Of a DNA stretch of 64,000 bases, positions 17,818-26,485 are shown one piece after another. The stretch is from Candidatus Melainabacteria bacterium. Its GTDB lineage: Bacteria; Cyanobacteriota; Vampirovibrionia; Obscuribacterales; Obscuribacteraceae. The stretch spans positions 62,001-126,000 of the forward strand of contig QKMZ01000015.1 of the NCBI GenBank assembly GCA_003242885.1, written 5' to 3'. Under the pieces are notes generated by a model. The model ran no database searches. It was not told the DNA's origin and saw only the letters and a list, made by a program, of their open reading frames with translations. A program made the position numbers and the translations under genes. Each line of letters opens with the position of its first letter. The first letter of the stretch is position 1.

Positions 17818-17915
17818 GGTCGTATCCTCCTCAACCTATTTATTTTCTTGGCGACCTATCTGTTTCCTTGAGCACGTTCGCTTCAGTGCTTACATTGCCA
17901 ACATAGGGGTGATTT

Positions 17916-17964
17916 GTGAGGGACCTGTGAATACCGAGTCTCTTAAGGTTTTAAGGTCCTTCAC
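17916..17964. other. long hairpin in a divergent intergenic region
   Basis: GTGAGGGACCT (17916-17926) pairs with AGGTCCTTCAC (17954-17964) over 11 positions with one G-T pair; the loop is 27 bases. It lies in the 291-base gap between the divergent genes at 17817 and 18109. It may be a 5' leader structure, an operator or part of a small RNA. Confidence 0.4.
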
Positions 17965-18108
17965 GATTTAGGCGGGCTTGAGTGGGGTGACGGGGGGTTT
18001 CGTTCCAGCGCAGTAGCCCGAACGGGTGTTTTCAGACTTTTGGGCCCCTTGCTAGGATGGAATTGGGGCGGTTCCATTAGTGAGTTGCGAACCGCGTGTG
18101 GGGGGATT

Positions 18109-18864
18109 ATGTCCAACTTTCGTGCGCTTACTTTTTCTTTGGTCTTTTTATCTGTATCTTTCATATCCACTTCCGGGCAAGCATTGGCCGCAGGCGTCGC
18201 TACTAGCGTTGATGTAAAACCTTCTGCGTTGCTCAAAAAGTCATACGACCAGATGGTGGATGGTGAATTTCGTGATGCCGTCGACACCCAAGTGCTGGCC
18301 GTCAAAGCTGACAAGAATAGTGTCGATGCTAGGCGCTATCTGAGTTATTCTCTGCTGAAAATTGGTGCTTTTGAGGAAGCTATAGATCAGCTGAATAACC
18401 TGTTGTCTATGACCAAACCCACGACAATAGATATGTTGATGTGTGGTGAGGCCTGCCTGCAGTCTGGCCGCTTGAAGCAAGCAGAACGATGGTTCAAAGA
18501 GGCACTATCCAAAGACCCTCAGCTTGCCTGCGCCAAAACCGGATTAGCCAATGTTGCTGCTGCCAAAACGAAAGTGGTTTCGCCTACCAATGGAGCACCA
18601 CAGTCAGAGGAATTGGTCGCCGAGGCACCCAAAACTACTTTTGAATTGGGTCAAGTCAGACAGGAAGATGGCGTGATCGCCTATACCGTTAGAACCGCAG
18701 GCGATCAAGACACACAGTCCTATGCCAGTGAAACAGCTCGCCAGTTACGGAATTCAGCATCAAATCAACGAGTCGCCAGCGTTCAGCCAACCAACAATGG
18801 TGCAACCGGCAATAATCAAGTCGTGAATGCGTGGGCGAATTACAAAGGAATTCAGCGGCACTAG
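18109..18864 (+). CDS. secreted TPR-repeat protein
   Basis: 251 residues from ATG 18109, which follows GGGGGATT; the frame is open further upstream but lacks a good site. A signal peptide (about residues 1-28, cleavage after ALA) is followed by three TPR-like units between about residues 38 and 140 (SYDQMVDGEFRDAVDTQVLAV; SLLKIGAFEEAIDQLNNLL; CLQSGRLKQAERWFKEALSKDP). A low-complexity Asn/Gln/Ser-rich tail follows. It is probably a periplasmic scaffold. An inverted repeat able to end transcription follows the stop. Confidence 0.78.
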   Translation: MSNFRALTFSLVFLSVSFISTSGQALAAGVATSVDVKPSALLKKSYDQMVDGEFRDAVDTQVLAVKADKNSVDARRYLSYSLLKIGAFEEAIDQLNNLLSMTKPTTIDMLMCGEACLQSGRLKQAERWFKEALSKDPQLACAKTGLANVAAAKTKVVSPTNGAPQSEELVAEAPKTTFELGQVRQEDGVIAYTVRTAGDQDTQSYASETARQLRNSASNQRVASVQPTNNGATGNNQVVNAWANYKGIQRH

Positions 18865-18888
18865 AAGAAGTTTAGACAAGCCAAAGCT

Positions 18889-18931
18889 GAAGCAGTTGCA
18901 GTCGCAGATTCTCTGTTGATGCAACTGCTTC
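18889..18931 (+). terminator. 12-bp perfect inverted repeat after TPR gene
   Basis: GAAGCAGTTGCA (18889-18900) and TGCAACTGCTTC (18920-18931) pair perfectly around a 19-base loop, 24 bases past the stop. There is no long T tract, so termination strength is uncertain. Confidence 0.5.
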
Positions 18932-19147
18932 AACTGCTTTAACTGTTAACCATTCGTATCTCTAGAGGCAGTAGATAAGCGCGTCTTGAAAGGAACTCTT
19001 TACGAAATTGTCACCCCGTCAGGTGATTCATACTTCCTAATCGTTTGGTACGCTTGGATTATCAAATTTTGTGAGGGGAAGTCCTGAAGCTATGCTTTCG
19101 GTTTAAGCCGACACGCATGGCGACGGGTTTAGAGGGAGATTGGCTCT

Positions 19148-19732
19148 ATGAAGAGTCATCGTTTTGGTATGCCGAAAGGCAGCTCTTGTCTCAGCCATGT
19201 TACTGGGCGAAAGACAAAGAAGACTTACTACATAAGAAACAGAAATGGCGGTGCGATTGTCGAAGCCGGTGCATCAATGGCACTACTTCTGCCTGTGCTA
19301 TTGATCTTGATGTGGGCAATAACGCAAATAAGCCAGTATTTTGTGCTCAAACAGCAGCTTTCATTTGTGGCAAGACAAGCGGCCCGCGAGGTTTCCTACG
19401 CGTATGGAACCCTCGGATATACAAGCATGAACAGTGGTGGTGCTAGTTCTGGCGCCGCTAACACCGGTGATTCGAATTACTTGCAAATAGTGAATGCGAT
19501 ATCTGTGCCCGGTGTGATCAACGTGAATTCTAATTCGCAATTCAAGGTGTATTTCAACATTCCTAATTCTCCGAGTTTGGCGCAAAGCTATGTGACTGCG
19601 ACCGTCACTTACAAGTCCAGCTCTAATCTTCCTAAATTTCCGTGGAATCCGTTGAACACCGGATTTTTGAAGTTTGACACTACGGGCGTCGTCATAAATT
19701 CATCGTGCTCGTGGCCAATACCGCATTCGTGA
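19148..19732 (+). CDS. TadE/TadG-like pseudopilin-type protein 1
   Basis: 194 residues. After a basic N-terminus comes GGAIVEAGASMALLLPVLLILMWAITQISQYFVLKQQLSFVARQAARE (about 34-82). This is the TadE signature of a Gly, a glutamate five residues on, a long hydrophobic helix and an amphipathic extension, as cleaved and assembled in type IVb (Flp) pilus systems. The C-terminal part is beta-rich with one Cys. It is first of three such genes in a row; no Tad ATPase, secretin or prepilin peptidase is in the window. Confident on fold class, not on pilus function. Confidence 0.78.
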   Translation: MKSHRFGMPKGSSCLSHVTGRKTKKTYYIRNRNGGAIVEAGASMALLLPVLLILMWAITQISQYFVLKQQLSFVARQAAREVSYAYGTLGYTSMNSGGASSGAANTGDSNYLQIVNAISVPGVINVNSNSQFKVYFNIPNSPSLAQSYVTATVTYKSSSNLPKFPWNPLNTGFLKFDTTGVVINSSCSWPIPHS

Positions 19733-19764
19733 TCTCTGCGTGAGTAAACTGAGGAGTTGTAACC

Positions 19765-20307
19765 GTGAGAAAGTTAAGACCAGTTGGCCGAAAGCAGAGA
19801 TCCGCTAAAGGTGCTCAAATCGCCGAATTCGCTGCTGCCGCCGCATTGATTGTTCCACTTTTCATTGTCGTCGTGTATCTGACATACGAGATTGCAATGT
19901 ACATGTATTTGAAATCCGGAGTAGATATCGCGGCAAAAACCGAAGCGCGTTGGTTGGCTATCAACTTCAACTATTTTGTTCAGCAAAACGGCAACAGTGC
20001 TTCCAGTTATGCGACCTGGAAGAATAGCGGTGTGCGGGTAGCAAATTGCGTCACAACAAATGCGCAATTTACGAATGGCACTATTGATAGTTCCGGTAAT
20101 TTTGTTGCGACCGCGCCTCCTGTCCTGTCCGCCGGAGATTGCTTGACGAGTGCTAGTGGGCAAGGCGTGGTTGCAGTGAAGGTTGTTTATCCCGGCACCA
20201 GCGGGCTGCCCGCCTGGCCGTTTCCACCTTTGAATTTTTTCGGAGCAAAATTGGCTCCTGCAAATATGACTATTGCAGGCGTCTACGTCGCTGACATCGA
20301 ACCTTGA
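19765..20307 (+). CDS. TadE-like pseudopilin-type protein 2
   Basis: 180 residues starting at GTG 19765 behind GAGGAG. AKGAQIAEFAAAAALIVPLFIVVVYLTYEIAMYMYLKSGVDIAAKTEARW (about 15-62) repeats the TadE pattern: Gly, Glu at +5, long hydrophobic helix. The C-terminal domain is small, with two cysteines that could form a disulphide. The gene lies 32 bases after the first TadE-like gene and 21 before the third, so an operon is likely. Confidence 0.78.
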   Translation: MRKLRPVGRKQRSAKGAQIAEFAAAAALIVPLFIVVVYLTYEIAMYMYLKSGVDIAAKTEARWLAINFNYFVQQNGNSASSYATWKNSGVRVANCVTTNAQFTNGTIDSSGNFVATAPPVLSAGDCLTSASGQGVVAVKVVYPGTSGLPAWPFPPLNFFGAKLAPANMTIAGVYVADIEP

Positions 20308-20328
20308 TAAAAAGGCATGGGAGTGGTT

Positions 20329-21444
20329 ATGAACAAAGTTAGGAAATACAGTTCAAGGTCAATGCGCTCTGCAAGAGGAGCTCTTGGTACGCTGCTGTTC
20401 TTGTTTGGAATATTCATCACACTTCTCTTCGCAATTGTTGCTGTCGATATTTCGCACTTTGTCTCGGCAAATGCCGAACTTCAATGTGCGGCAGATGCAG
20501 CGGCGATGATGGGTGCCTATGATTTGCAATGGAATTCGACTGGTGCAAATCTGACTAGCGCGACGGCTGATGCTCGTTATATGGCTACAAAGTGCGTGGC
20601 TGATTACTATGGACCTTCTGGCATTTCTATTCCGAGTGCTAGTGTCAATGTCAGCTTTTCCTCATTGAACGGCGGGACAAACAATGCCATTACGGTCACG
20701 ATGAATCCACCCATCGTCTTTTTGTTTGCTCCATTCATTGGCAATTTTAATAGGCTTGTTGGAGTTTCTGCGACCGCAGAAAGACTGCCCATCTCTACCG
20801 CACCGGCTCCGCCCTGGTATTTGGGAACAGACTTCCAGACAGGACCGCAACCACAGAAAACACCATCAACACTGCCTTCTCCTTCGCCCGCTCCGCCAAC
20901 AACTTTTCCTGCCAATGGCTATATTACTTTCGTCGACAGTTCTAAGTTGAATCAGCCAGGCGTTAAAAATGCACCCCCTATTTTGCCTACGTACTGGGTG
21001 GACATGGGATTGAGCAATCTGTCTAACGCTAAGACAAATCCGCCCGGAGTTGCCAGTGTTATTAAGTGCATGGGGCAATGCGTTACCAGCACCGCATGCA
21101 ATACTACTAACCCAATTGTTATAGGTGGCTCGCATATTATTGCCAACCACGGATCTTACAACTCCAATGTTTCTAATCCGGATAGTAATTCAGCCGAATG
21201 GACCAACGGACAGAACGTGCTCTTGCCCGTGACCACAAATGACAACGTTGTGAGTGTTTATGTAGTCAAACTCACAGGACCTTATGTACCCAACAGTTTT
21301 ACGAACGGTCAAGGAGTCTTCGGCGAGTTCGGCGTGCAGTTTGTTGGGTCTGCCGACAATATCCCCGGTGTGACAGTCATGAATCCTACTCAAGGAGCTG
21401 TGTACCAGAACGTCGGAGCAACTGTTGCCGCATTGGTGAAATAG
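20329..21444 (+). CDS. TadG-like protein 3 (putative Flp pilus-assembly TadE/G-like)
   Basis: 371 residues from ATG 20329, which has GGGAG five bases upstream; an ATG at 20317 is in frame. RGALGTLLFLFGIFITLLFAIVAVDISHFVSANAELQCAADAAAMMGAYDL (about 19-70) is the classic TadG/Flp pilus-assembly N-terminus, with VD after the helix and the AD-A-AA-A-A segment. A Pro/Thr-rich linker and a large Asn/Gly-rich external domain follow. It is the third of the group and would be the largest minor pseudopilin of a surface structure. Confidence 0.8.
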   Translation: MNKVRKYSSRSMRSARGALGTLLFLFGIFITLLFAIVAVDISHFVSANAELQCAADAAAMMGAYDLQWNSTGANLTSATADARYMATKCVADYYGPSGISIPSASVNVSFSSLNGGTNNAITVTMNPPIVFLFAPFIGNFNRLVGVSATAERLPISTAPAPPWYLGTDFQTGPQPQKTPSTLPSPSPAPPTTFPANGYITFVDSSKLNQPGVKNAPPILPTYWVDMGLSNLSNAKTNPPGVASVIKCMGQCVTSTACNTTNPIVIGGSHIIANHGSYNSNVSNPDSNSAEWTNGQNVLLPVTTNDNVVSVYVVKLTGPYVPNSFTNGQGVFGEFGVQFVGSADNIPGVTVMNPTQGAVYQNVGATVAALVK

Positions 21445-21465
21445 AGCGAAAGCAGAAGGTAGCCC

Positions 21466-22545
21466 GTGAGATTCTTGCTTTATGTTTTGCTTGCAGTGTT
21501 CTTGAGTAATCAGGGAGCATCTGCTGTCACCAGCAGCGATTCTCGAACACGCACCATCGACTTTCCCAGTAAAGGCTTGGGTAAGTTTTACATTGAAGAT
21601 GGAGCGTCACCTTTTCTCGCTCAGTGGCCTGAACTTGCTGAGAGAAAGTGGGCGAAGGGGCGTGTTACTGTTCCGTACGATGCGATCGTCGGTGTTGAAA
21701 CTTATTGGTGTAATGGAGATTGTCTTCCAGACTTGCGCTTACTGAAATCCGGTGACATACAGATTTTAGATGTTGACGGTTCTGTGCTTACACACGCAGG
21801 TATGAAGCATATCTGCAAGATGAACGGACTAAGAAAACTTGTGTTGGAAGGAACTGACGTCGATGATCATGATTTAGAACTAGTCGCCCGGCGCATGCCT
21901 GCATTGCAGGAGTTGAAAATTGGCTACACCCGTGTAACAGATAACGCCTTGGATGCTGTTGCTAAAATGCGGTCGCTGAGAAAGCTCTCCCTACAGAGGA
22001 ATAAAATATCGAGTGCAGGCGTTGCACGATTGGCGGATTCACCTGGTTTGTCAGAGTTGAGCTTGAAAGAGACAAAGGTCGACGATGATGTATTCGCTGC
22101 GCTTACGAAGTGCAAGAGATTGACCGCGCTCAATCTTGCAAAGACTAAAATCTCGGACAAGGGGGTGTCCGCACTTCTTTCTATGCGTACATTGCGTAAA
22201 TTGGATCTAAGTGAGAATAAAATTTCCGATGCCGCAGTGTGCAACATACTGGCAAAGCTAGAGAATTTGGAAGAACTCAATTTAAGCGGAACGCAGGTTA
22301 CGGACAAAGGAGTTATTTCCCTTGGAAAACTCAAGCATCTGCGCAAACTTTGGCTGCGAGATCTCGGCAATGTCTCCGATGCATCTGTGCCAAGTTTGAT
22401 TGGTCACTCCAAAATGCAAGATTTTGAATTGCAAAAAACGAATATCAGCTCAAACGGAGTACAAAAGCTAGCGAGCGCTTTGCCTCACTCAGAAGTGCAT
22501 TCCCATGCCCTGTGCAAATGTCGCAAGCAAAGTCGGGTGAATTGA
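21466..22545 (+). CDS. secreted leucine-rich-repeat protein
   Basis: 359 residues from GTG 21466, with AAGG upstream. A Sec signal (VRFLLYVLLAVFLSNQGASA) is followed by about 85 residues without repeats. Then come eight or nine LRRs of about 24 residues (LRKLSLQRNKISSAGVARLAD type, with L-x-x-L-x-L-x-x-T/N-x-I/V-x-D), roughly residues 110-340. The D-x-x-V/L-x-x-L style matches the cysteine-free LRRs of planctomycete and Obscuribacter-like proteins. It follows the TadE/G genes by 21 bases, so a joint surface-binding role is possible (inference). Confidence 0.85.
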   Translation: MRFLLYVLLAVFLSNQGASAVTSSDSRTRTIDFPSKGLGKFYIEDGASPFLAQWPELAERKWAKGRVTVPYDAIVGVETYWCNGDCLPDLRLLKSGDIQILDVDGSVLTHAGMKHICKMNGLRKLVLEGTDVDDHDLELVARRMPALQELKIGYTRVTDNALDAVAKMRSLRKLSLQRNKISSAGVARLADSPGLSELSLKETKVDDDVFAALTKCKRLTALNLAKTKISDKGVSALLSMRTLRKLDLSENKISDAAVCNILAKLENLEELNLSGTQVTDKGVISLGKLKHLRKLWLRDLGNVSDASVPSLIGHSKMQDFELQKTNISSNGVQKLASALPHSEVHSHALCKCRKQSRVN

Positions 22546-22601
22546 GCAACTAGTTGAAGCCTCTCGAAGCAGTCGCAACTGTTGTGATAAAGCTTGATTG
22601 A

Positions 22602-24332
22602 TTATTTGCTCTGACACTTATTTGCATTGCTTTGCATGCAGAAGTGCTCGTTGAGCAGTGACTGGGTCGGATCGGCAACACTCTCCAAGCGCCATTCTCC
22701 GCGTTTTGCAAGCAATTTGTGAATGGGCGCTTTGGATACAAATTTCTCAAAGCTCTCCTGATAAAGCACCAGATGTTCTCCCGGAAATGCCATCACCGCA
22801 CCGTAGTCATAAAAACTCTGAATGTTCGCTACTCTTTTTTTTGCGTAAAAAGATGCGGATGGATTACTGCACCATATTTCACTGATCGATTCAGGTTTTC
22901 TGCTTATTGCCATATCCAGTAATGTCGCATAGTCGCGTTGGTGATATTCGTAAAACTGTACGAAAAGGAACGGAACGAGAACTGCGCTCAATGCGGCACA
23001 CGATAAAACGAGTGAGTGAGTAGCCTCTTTGACGAATTTTTGTCGCCAGATTGAAAATGCAAATAGTCCTAAAACTGTGGCGTATGCACCGAAAATTAGG
23101 TAGATCGAATTGGTCTTTGCCACCGTATCAGCGTGCAGAGCGTCAAACAGCTTTGGTATCGCCACTAGTGACACGATCATGGCGAGCAATCCGCCACTCA
23201 AGAGAAGCTTCGGCTTCTTTACCCGAACTGCTGTGTCGAAAGCCGCAGCCACAAGCATTGCAGCAGCTGGATACAGCGGGAGCATGTAGGTGGGCAGCTT
23301 GCCTTTCAGCACAGAGAAGCCACAAAATACTGTTAGACAAATGGATGCACAAAACAAAAGCAGCTGGTAGCGTTTGCTTTGAACTGTTCGCTTCGCCCAC
23401 CACCTCTTAAATATTGGAATCATGAAGGCAGCGAAAGCTGACCATGGAAAGGTTGTTATGGCGATGATGGGAATGTAGAACCAGAATGGCTGTGCATGAT
23501 TGTTTGCGATCATACCTGCAGCGCGCTGAAAGTTTTGCACGATAAAAAAGTCTTTTAGCCACGCACCGTGCGTGGCAATTCCAACTGCTACGTACCAAGG
23601 TACGGTAATTGCCGCAGCGATAAGGAAGCCAGGAATAGACTTAAAGGTTCTAAGCTTTTTAAGTGTTTCCGTCGGCTGAAACCGTTTTTCACTTGCGAGA
23701 AAGAAAATCAAAAATGATCCGAACGTAATGAGAAATGCTATGGGACCTTTGGTTAAGAGCGCTAGTCCGAGGGCAGCCCAACCAAATAGCTTGAACTTCT
23801 TAGATTGCTCTTTCCAGCCAACAAAAAACGAGAAGAGACTCAAATTCACAAAAAGTGCCAGAGGCATATCTGTAAGTGAAACTCTAGCCAAAATCGAGAA
23901 AAGGTAGCTGGACACTAAAATAAGGCCAGCAAACCAGGCTGTGCGCGAGTTTGTATAGCGTCGGGCAAATGCAAACGTCGCTAGGCATAATGCCGATGCG
24001 CAGAGAGCAGAAGGCAAACGAGAGGCATATTCCGAGACACCCAAGAGAGCATATGCAGCTGCAATGAGCCAGTGCGTGAGAATGGGCTTGTCGTTGTAAG
24101 GTGCGTAGTTTAAGGTCGGAACTATGAAGTTTTGGCTTTCGAGTAATTCCCGCGCTGACTCAGCGTAGAAGCCGTCACTAGGGTCTATGATGCGTGTGAT
24201 TCCGAGCGTCGGAAGAAGACTCAGAAGTGCAATGACCAGTAGCATCAAAGCTAAGGTTTGGTCGTTTATTTTCGACCGAGCCGAATGTCGGGATGCAGAC
24301 TTCGTTTTTGAAGGCACAGAAAGTTCGAGCAT
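22602..24332 (-). CDS. ArnT/PMT-type membrane glycosyltransferase (GT39/83-like)
   Basis: About 576 residues; ATG 24332 or an upstream TTG at 24353. After a charged N-tail there are roughly eleven hydrophobic helices. The first periplasmic loop reads ITRIIDPSDGFYAESARELLESQNFIVPTLNY, matching the family block DPDE..YAEIAREM...G.WL.P. The C-terminal domain of about 110 residues is soluble. These enzymes take a polyprenyl-phosphate sugar and glycosylate lipid A or proteins in the periplasm. With lpxI nearby, lipid A or LPS decoration is plausible. The canonical acidic pair is partly changed (DPSDG). No Arn pathway genes are seen. Confidence 0.82.
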   Translation of the reverse strand: MLELSVPSKTKSASRHSARSKINDQTLALMLLVIALLSLLPTLGITRIIDPSDGFYAESARELLESQNFIVPTLNYAPYNDKPILTHWLIAAAYALLGVSEYASRLPSALCASALCLATFAFARRYTNSRTAWFAGLILVSSYLFSILARVSLTDMPLALFVNLSLFSFFVGWKEQSKKFKLFGWAALGLALLTKGPIAFLITFGSFLIFFLASEKRFQPTETLKKLRTFKSIPGFLIAAAITVPWYVAVGIATHGAWLKDFFIVQNFQRAAGMIANNHAQPFWFYIPIIAITTFPWSAFAAFMIPIFKRWWAKRTVQSKRYQLLLFCASICLTVFCGFSVLKGKLPTYMLPLYPAAAMLVAAAFDTAVRVKKPKLLLSGGLLAMIVSLVAIPKLFDALHADTVAKTNSIYLIFGAYATVLGLFAFSIWRQKFVKEATHSLVLSCAALSAVLVPFLFVQFYEYHQRDYATLLDMAISRKPESISEIWCSNPSASFYAKKRVANIQSFYDYGAVMAFPGEHLVLYQESFEKFVSKAPIHKLLAKRGEWRLESVADPTQSLLNEHFCMQSNANKCQSK

Positions 24333-24410
24333 GTGGCCGCGCTTTCTCGGCAATCCGATAAAAGATTGCCGGGGTCTTGTACGTGAAAATTGGCACCAAG
24401 CAAAGAGTAC

Positions 24411-24448
24411 TCATTAATGCGTGCGTTGAAATTGCAGTGCGTTAATGA
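24411..24448 (-). other. stem-loop downstream of the 24480-25127 gene
   Basis: TCATTAATGC and GCGTTAATGA pair over 10 positions with one G-T, across an 18-base loop, just past the end of the minus-strand gene. No T tract follows on the minus strand. It may terminate or protect the transcript. Confidence 0.4.
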
Positions 24449-24479
24449 ATCCTATTGGATACGCGATGATGAAGAACAA

Positions 24480-25127
24480 TTAGTTCAGTTTTTGCCTTTT
24501 CACTCGCGCCCAGTGAAGAACACTTCCGCGTACATTCGTCTCGGTTTGCGAGTTGCCGTAGCCATAGCCGGCACCAGACGCTCCGCTATTCGCTGGACCT
24601 CCGGCCGTGTAATTTGGCACGCTGTTGCCCCCACCTTTGACCAATTGTGGTGGCGCACCATATCCCTTGTATGGAGTGTAGGTTTTTATAGAAGGTGCTC
24701 CACCGGATGCGGTTTTGGGCTTGCTTGTTGAAGCCTTGGAAGACTTGAGTTTGCCGGCTTTTCCTCTCATGCCCGTCGGGTCGGGAGGCAAGGCGGCTGG
24801 TTGCGGCACCCCATTTGCGGTTTTCGGAAGAGTGGTGCTCAAGCCGGGAACGAACTGTGAATACGGTGTCCATCCGGCTTTGGGCAGAGCGCGCCCCATT
24901 CCCGGTGCCGCACCTGGTCCTGCTCCAGCGCCCGCTTGCGGGTTTGTGCGCTGGTCGTTGACCGCAGGAGCATCGTCCGTAATGGTGATTTGTCGGCGGG
25001 CCATGTAGAAGTGACCCATGTTGGGATTATCAGTTGCATAGCCCTGAGCCTGGGCGCCTTGCCACGCGCCGATCGTGGCCGCAAGGACCAGGAATGCCGA
25101 CGCTGATGTCAGGGCAGGTAGTTTCAT
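24480..25127 (-). CDS. secreted low-complexity Gly/Pro/Ala-rich protein
   Basis: 215 residues from ATG 25127 with GGAG upstream. The signal peptide (MKLPALTSASAFLVLAATIGAWQGAQA) is clear. The mature protein is largely disordered: a Gly-Ala-Pro cluster near 70-80, a Lys/Ser/Thr-rich patch near 125-140 and Gly-Tyr-rich runs near 155-200, ending in a basic tail (WARVKRQKLN). It could be a matrix or surface-layer-associated protein. No family recognised. Confidence 0.65.
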   Translation of the reverse strand: MKLPALTSASAFLVLAATIGAWQGAQAQGYATDNPNMGHFYMARRQITITDDAPAVNDQRTNPQAGAGAGPGAAPGMGRALPKAGWTPYSQFVPGLSTTLPKTANGVPQPAALPPDPTGMRGKAGKLKSSKASTSKPKTASGGAPSIKTYTPYKGYGAPPQLVKGGGNSVPNYTAGGPANSGASGAGYGYGNSQTETNVRGSVLHWARVKRQKLN

Positions 25128-25433
25128 CAAAAGTCTCCAGGAATGTCAGCCGGTAAGCTCCCCGGCGGTCTTAGTTCAGTTTAATGCGGTTCAAACACCG
25201 ATGTCAAGGAATTTGAAAGTTCGCACAACCCGCGCCTGCTTTTGGTTTGGGTGTGCCCCTTTCTGCATTTTAGACAATCAGCCTGGAAAATGCTTACCGG
25301 GGCTGCCAAACTTGCTCTTTACGAAAGCTAATTGAAGTCTTTTCTAGTATTAGAGGCACTTCGGGATTGGATGCCAAGAAAATGTTAGACTCAAACGCTT
25401 AATCGAAGTACTGGCGGGAGTTTTTGGCTAGAG

Positions 25434-26294
25434 ATGCTTAGTTCATTGACTCAGAAAGAAATGAAAGAAACCGATGGCAGAAGAATTCTTGGAATTATTG
25501 CCGGCGATGGCAAACTGCCGGCCATGCTTGCGCAGTCAGCGAAGGAGAAAGGCTACAAGGTTGTTTCGCTAGCGCTCACCGAAGATGCTCTGGCGCGAAT
25601 GCAGCCTCTCTGTGAAGCTATTATGCATTCTCCGCCGGGTTTGCTCGGACGCAATATCAGCTATTTAAAGAGTCAGGGTGTTCAAGACGTTGTGTTCATC
25701 GGGAAATTGAACAAAGTTCAATTGCTTCGAAACATACTCAAGATCGATTTGACCGCGATAAAAGAGATGAGCAAGCTGGCTAATCTCAACGATGGCAGCA
25801 TACAAACTGCAGTAGGCGGTTTTATGGAAAGCCATGGAATGCGCGTGGTCACACAATCCGAATTTTTGCCGCAACTATTTCCGTCAGTCGGCGTCATGAC
25901 TAAGAAGCAGCCGACTGCGGCAGAGTACGTTGATGTTGAGTATGGATACAAGATTGCTAAAGAACTCGCTCGCATGGAAATCGGTCAGACAGTGGTGGTG
26001 CGCGATCGCATGATTATTGCGATTGAGGCTATTGAGGGTACCGACGAGGCAATTAGGCGAGGCGTGCAATTGGCTGATGGTCCGGTGATTGTTGTTAAGG
26101 TCGCACGTCCTGTGCAGGACCAGCGCTTCGACATTCCAGCTGCCGGTCTGCGCACGCTGAACGCAATGCTTGCAAAAAAGCCAGGCGGCGTCCTCGCTGT
26201 GGCAGCAGGAGAGGTGATGATGGTTGAGCAAGAAGAGATGATCCGTTTTGCTGACGAACATCAGATTGCCATAGTAGCTGTGAGCGGAGATTAG
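25434..26294 (+). CDS. lpxI: UDP-2,3-diacylglucosamine pyrophosphatase LpxI
   Basis: 286 residues. LGIIAGDGKLPAMLAQSAKEKGY at the N-terminus and ILSL..E then FIGKLNK...L follow the LpxI (formerly DUF1009) pattern. The C-terminal catalytic half shows EYGYKIAKELARMEIGQTVVVRDRMIIAIEAIEGTDEAI, then VKVARPVQDQRFDIPAAGLRT; the EAIEGTD and KVARPxQDxRFDxPxxG blocks are diagnostic. LpxI hydrolyses UDP-2,3-diacylglucosamine to lipid X and UMP in lipid A synthesis, in place of LpxH. No other lpx genes are in the window. The gene is strong evidence for an LPS-bearing outer membrane. Confidence 0.93.
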   Translation: MLSSLTQKEMKETDGRRILGIIAGDGKLPAMLAQSAKEKGYKVVSLALTEDALARMQPLCEAIMHSPPGLLGRNISYLKSQGVQDVVFIGKLNKVQLLRNILKIDLTAIKEMSKLANLNDGSIQTAVGGFMESHGMRVVTQSEFLPQLFPSVGVMTKKQPTAAEYVDVEYGYKIAKELARMEIGQTVVVRDRMIIAIEAIEGTDEAIRRGVQLADGPVIVVKVARPVQDQRFDIPAAGLRTLNAMLAKKPGGVLAVAAGEVMMVEQEEMIRFADEHQIAIVAVSGD

Positions 26295-26485
26295 TTTCGG
26301 CGCAACACGTTAAGTCCTGCGTCAGACTGCGAAGTCGACTAGGACGCGGCGCTGGCGAAGACACTAGGGAAAACCCTGAAAATGTCCGGTCAATTTGGTC
26401 GTGTGTATTCAATCGAGCCGATGCAATAATAATGCCAAGCCTGTTTCCAATTTTGAGTTCGATTCCTTTTGGAGGAAACTTCTAA

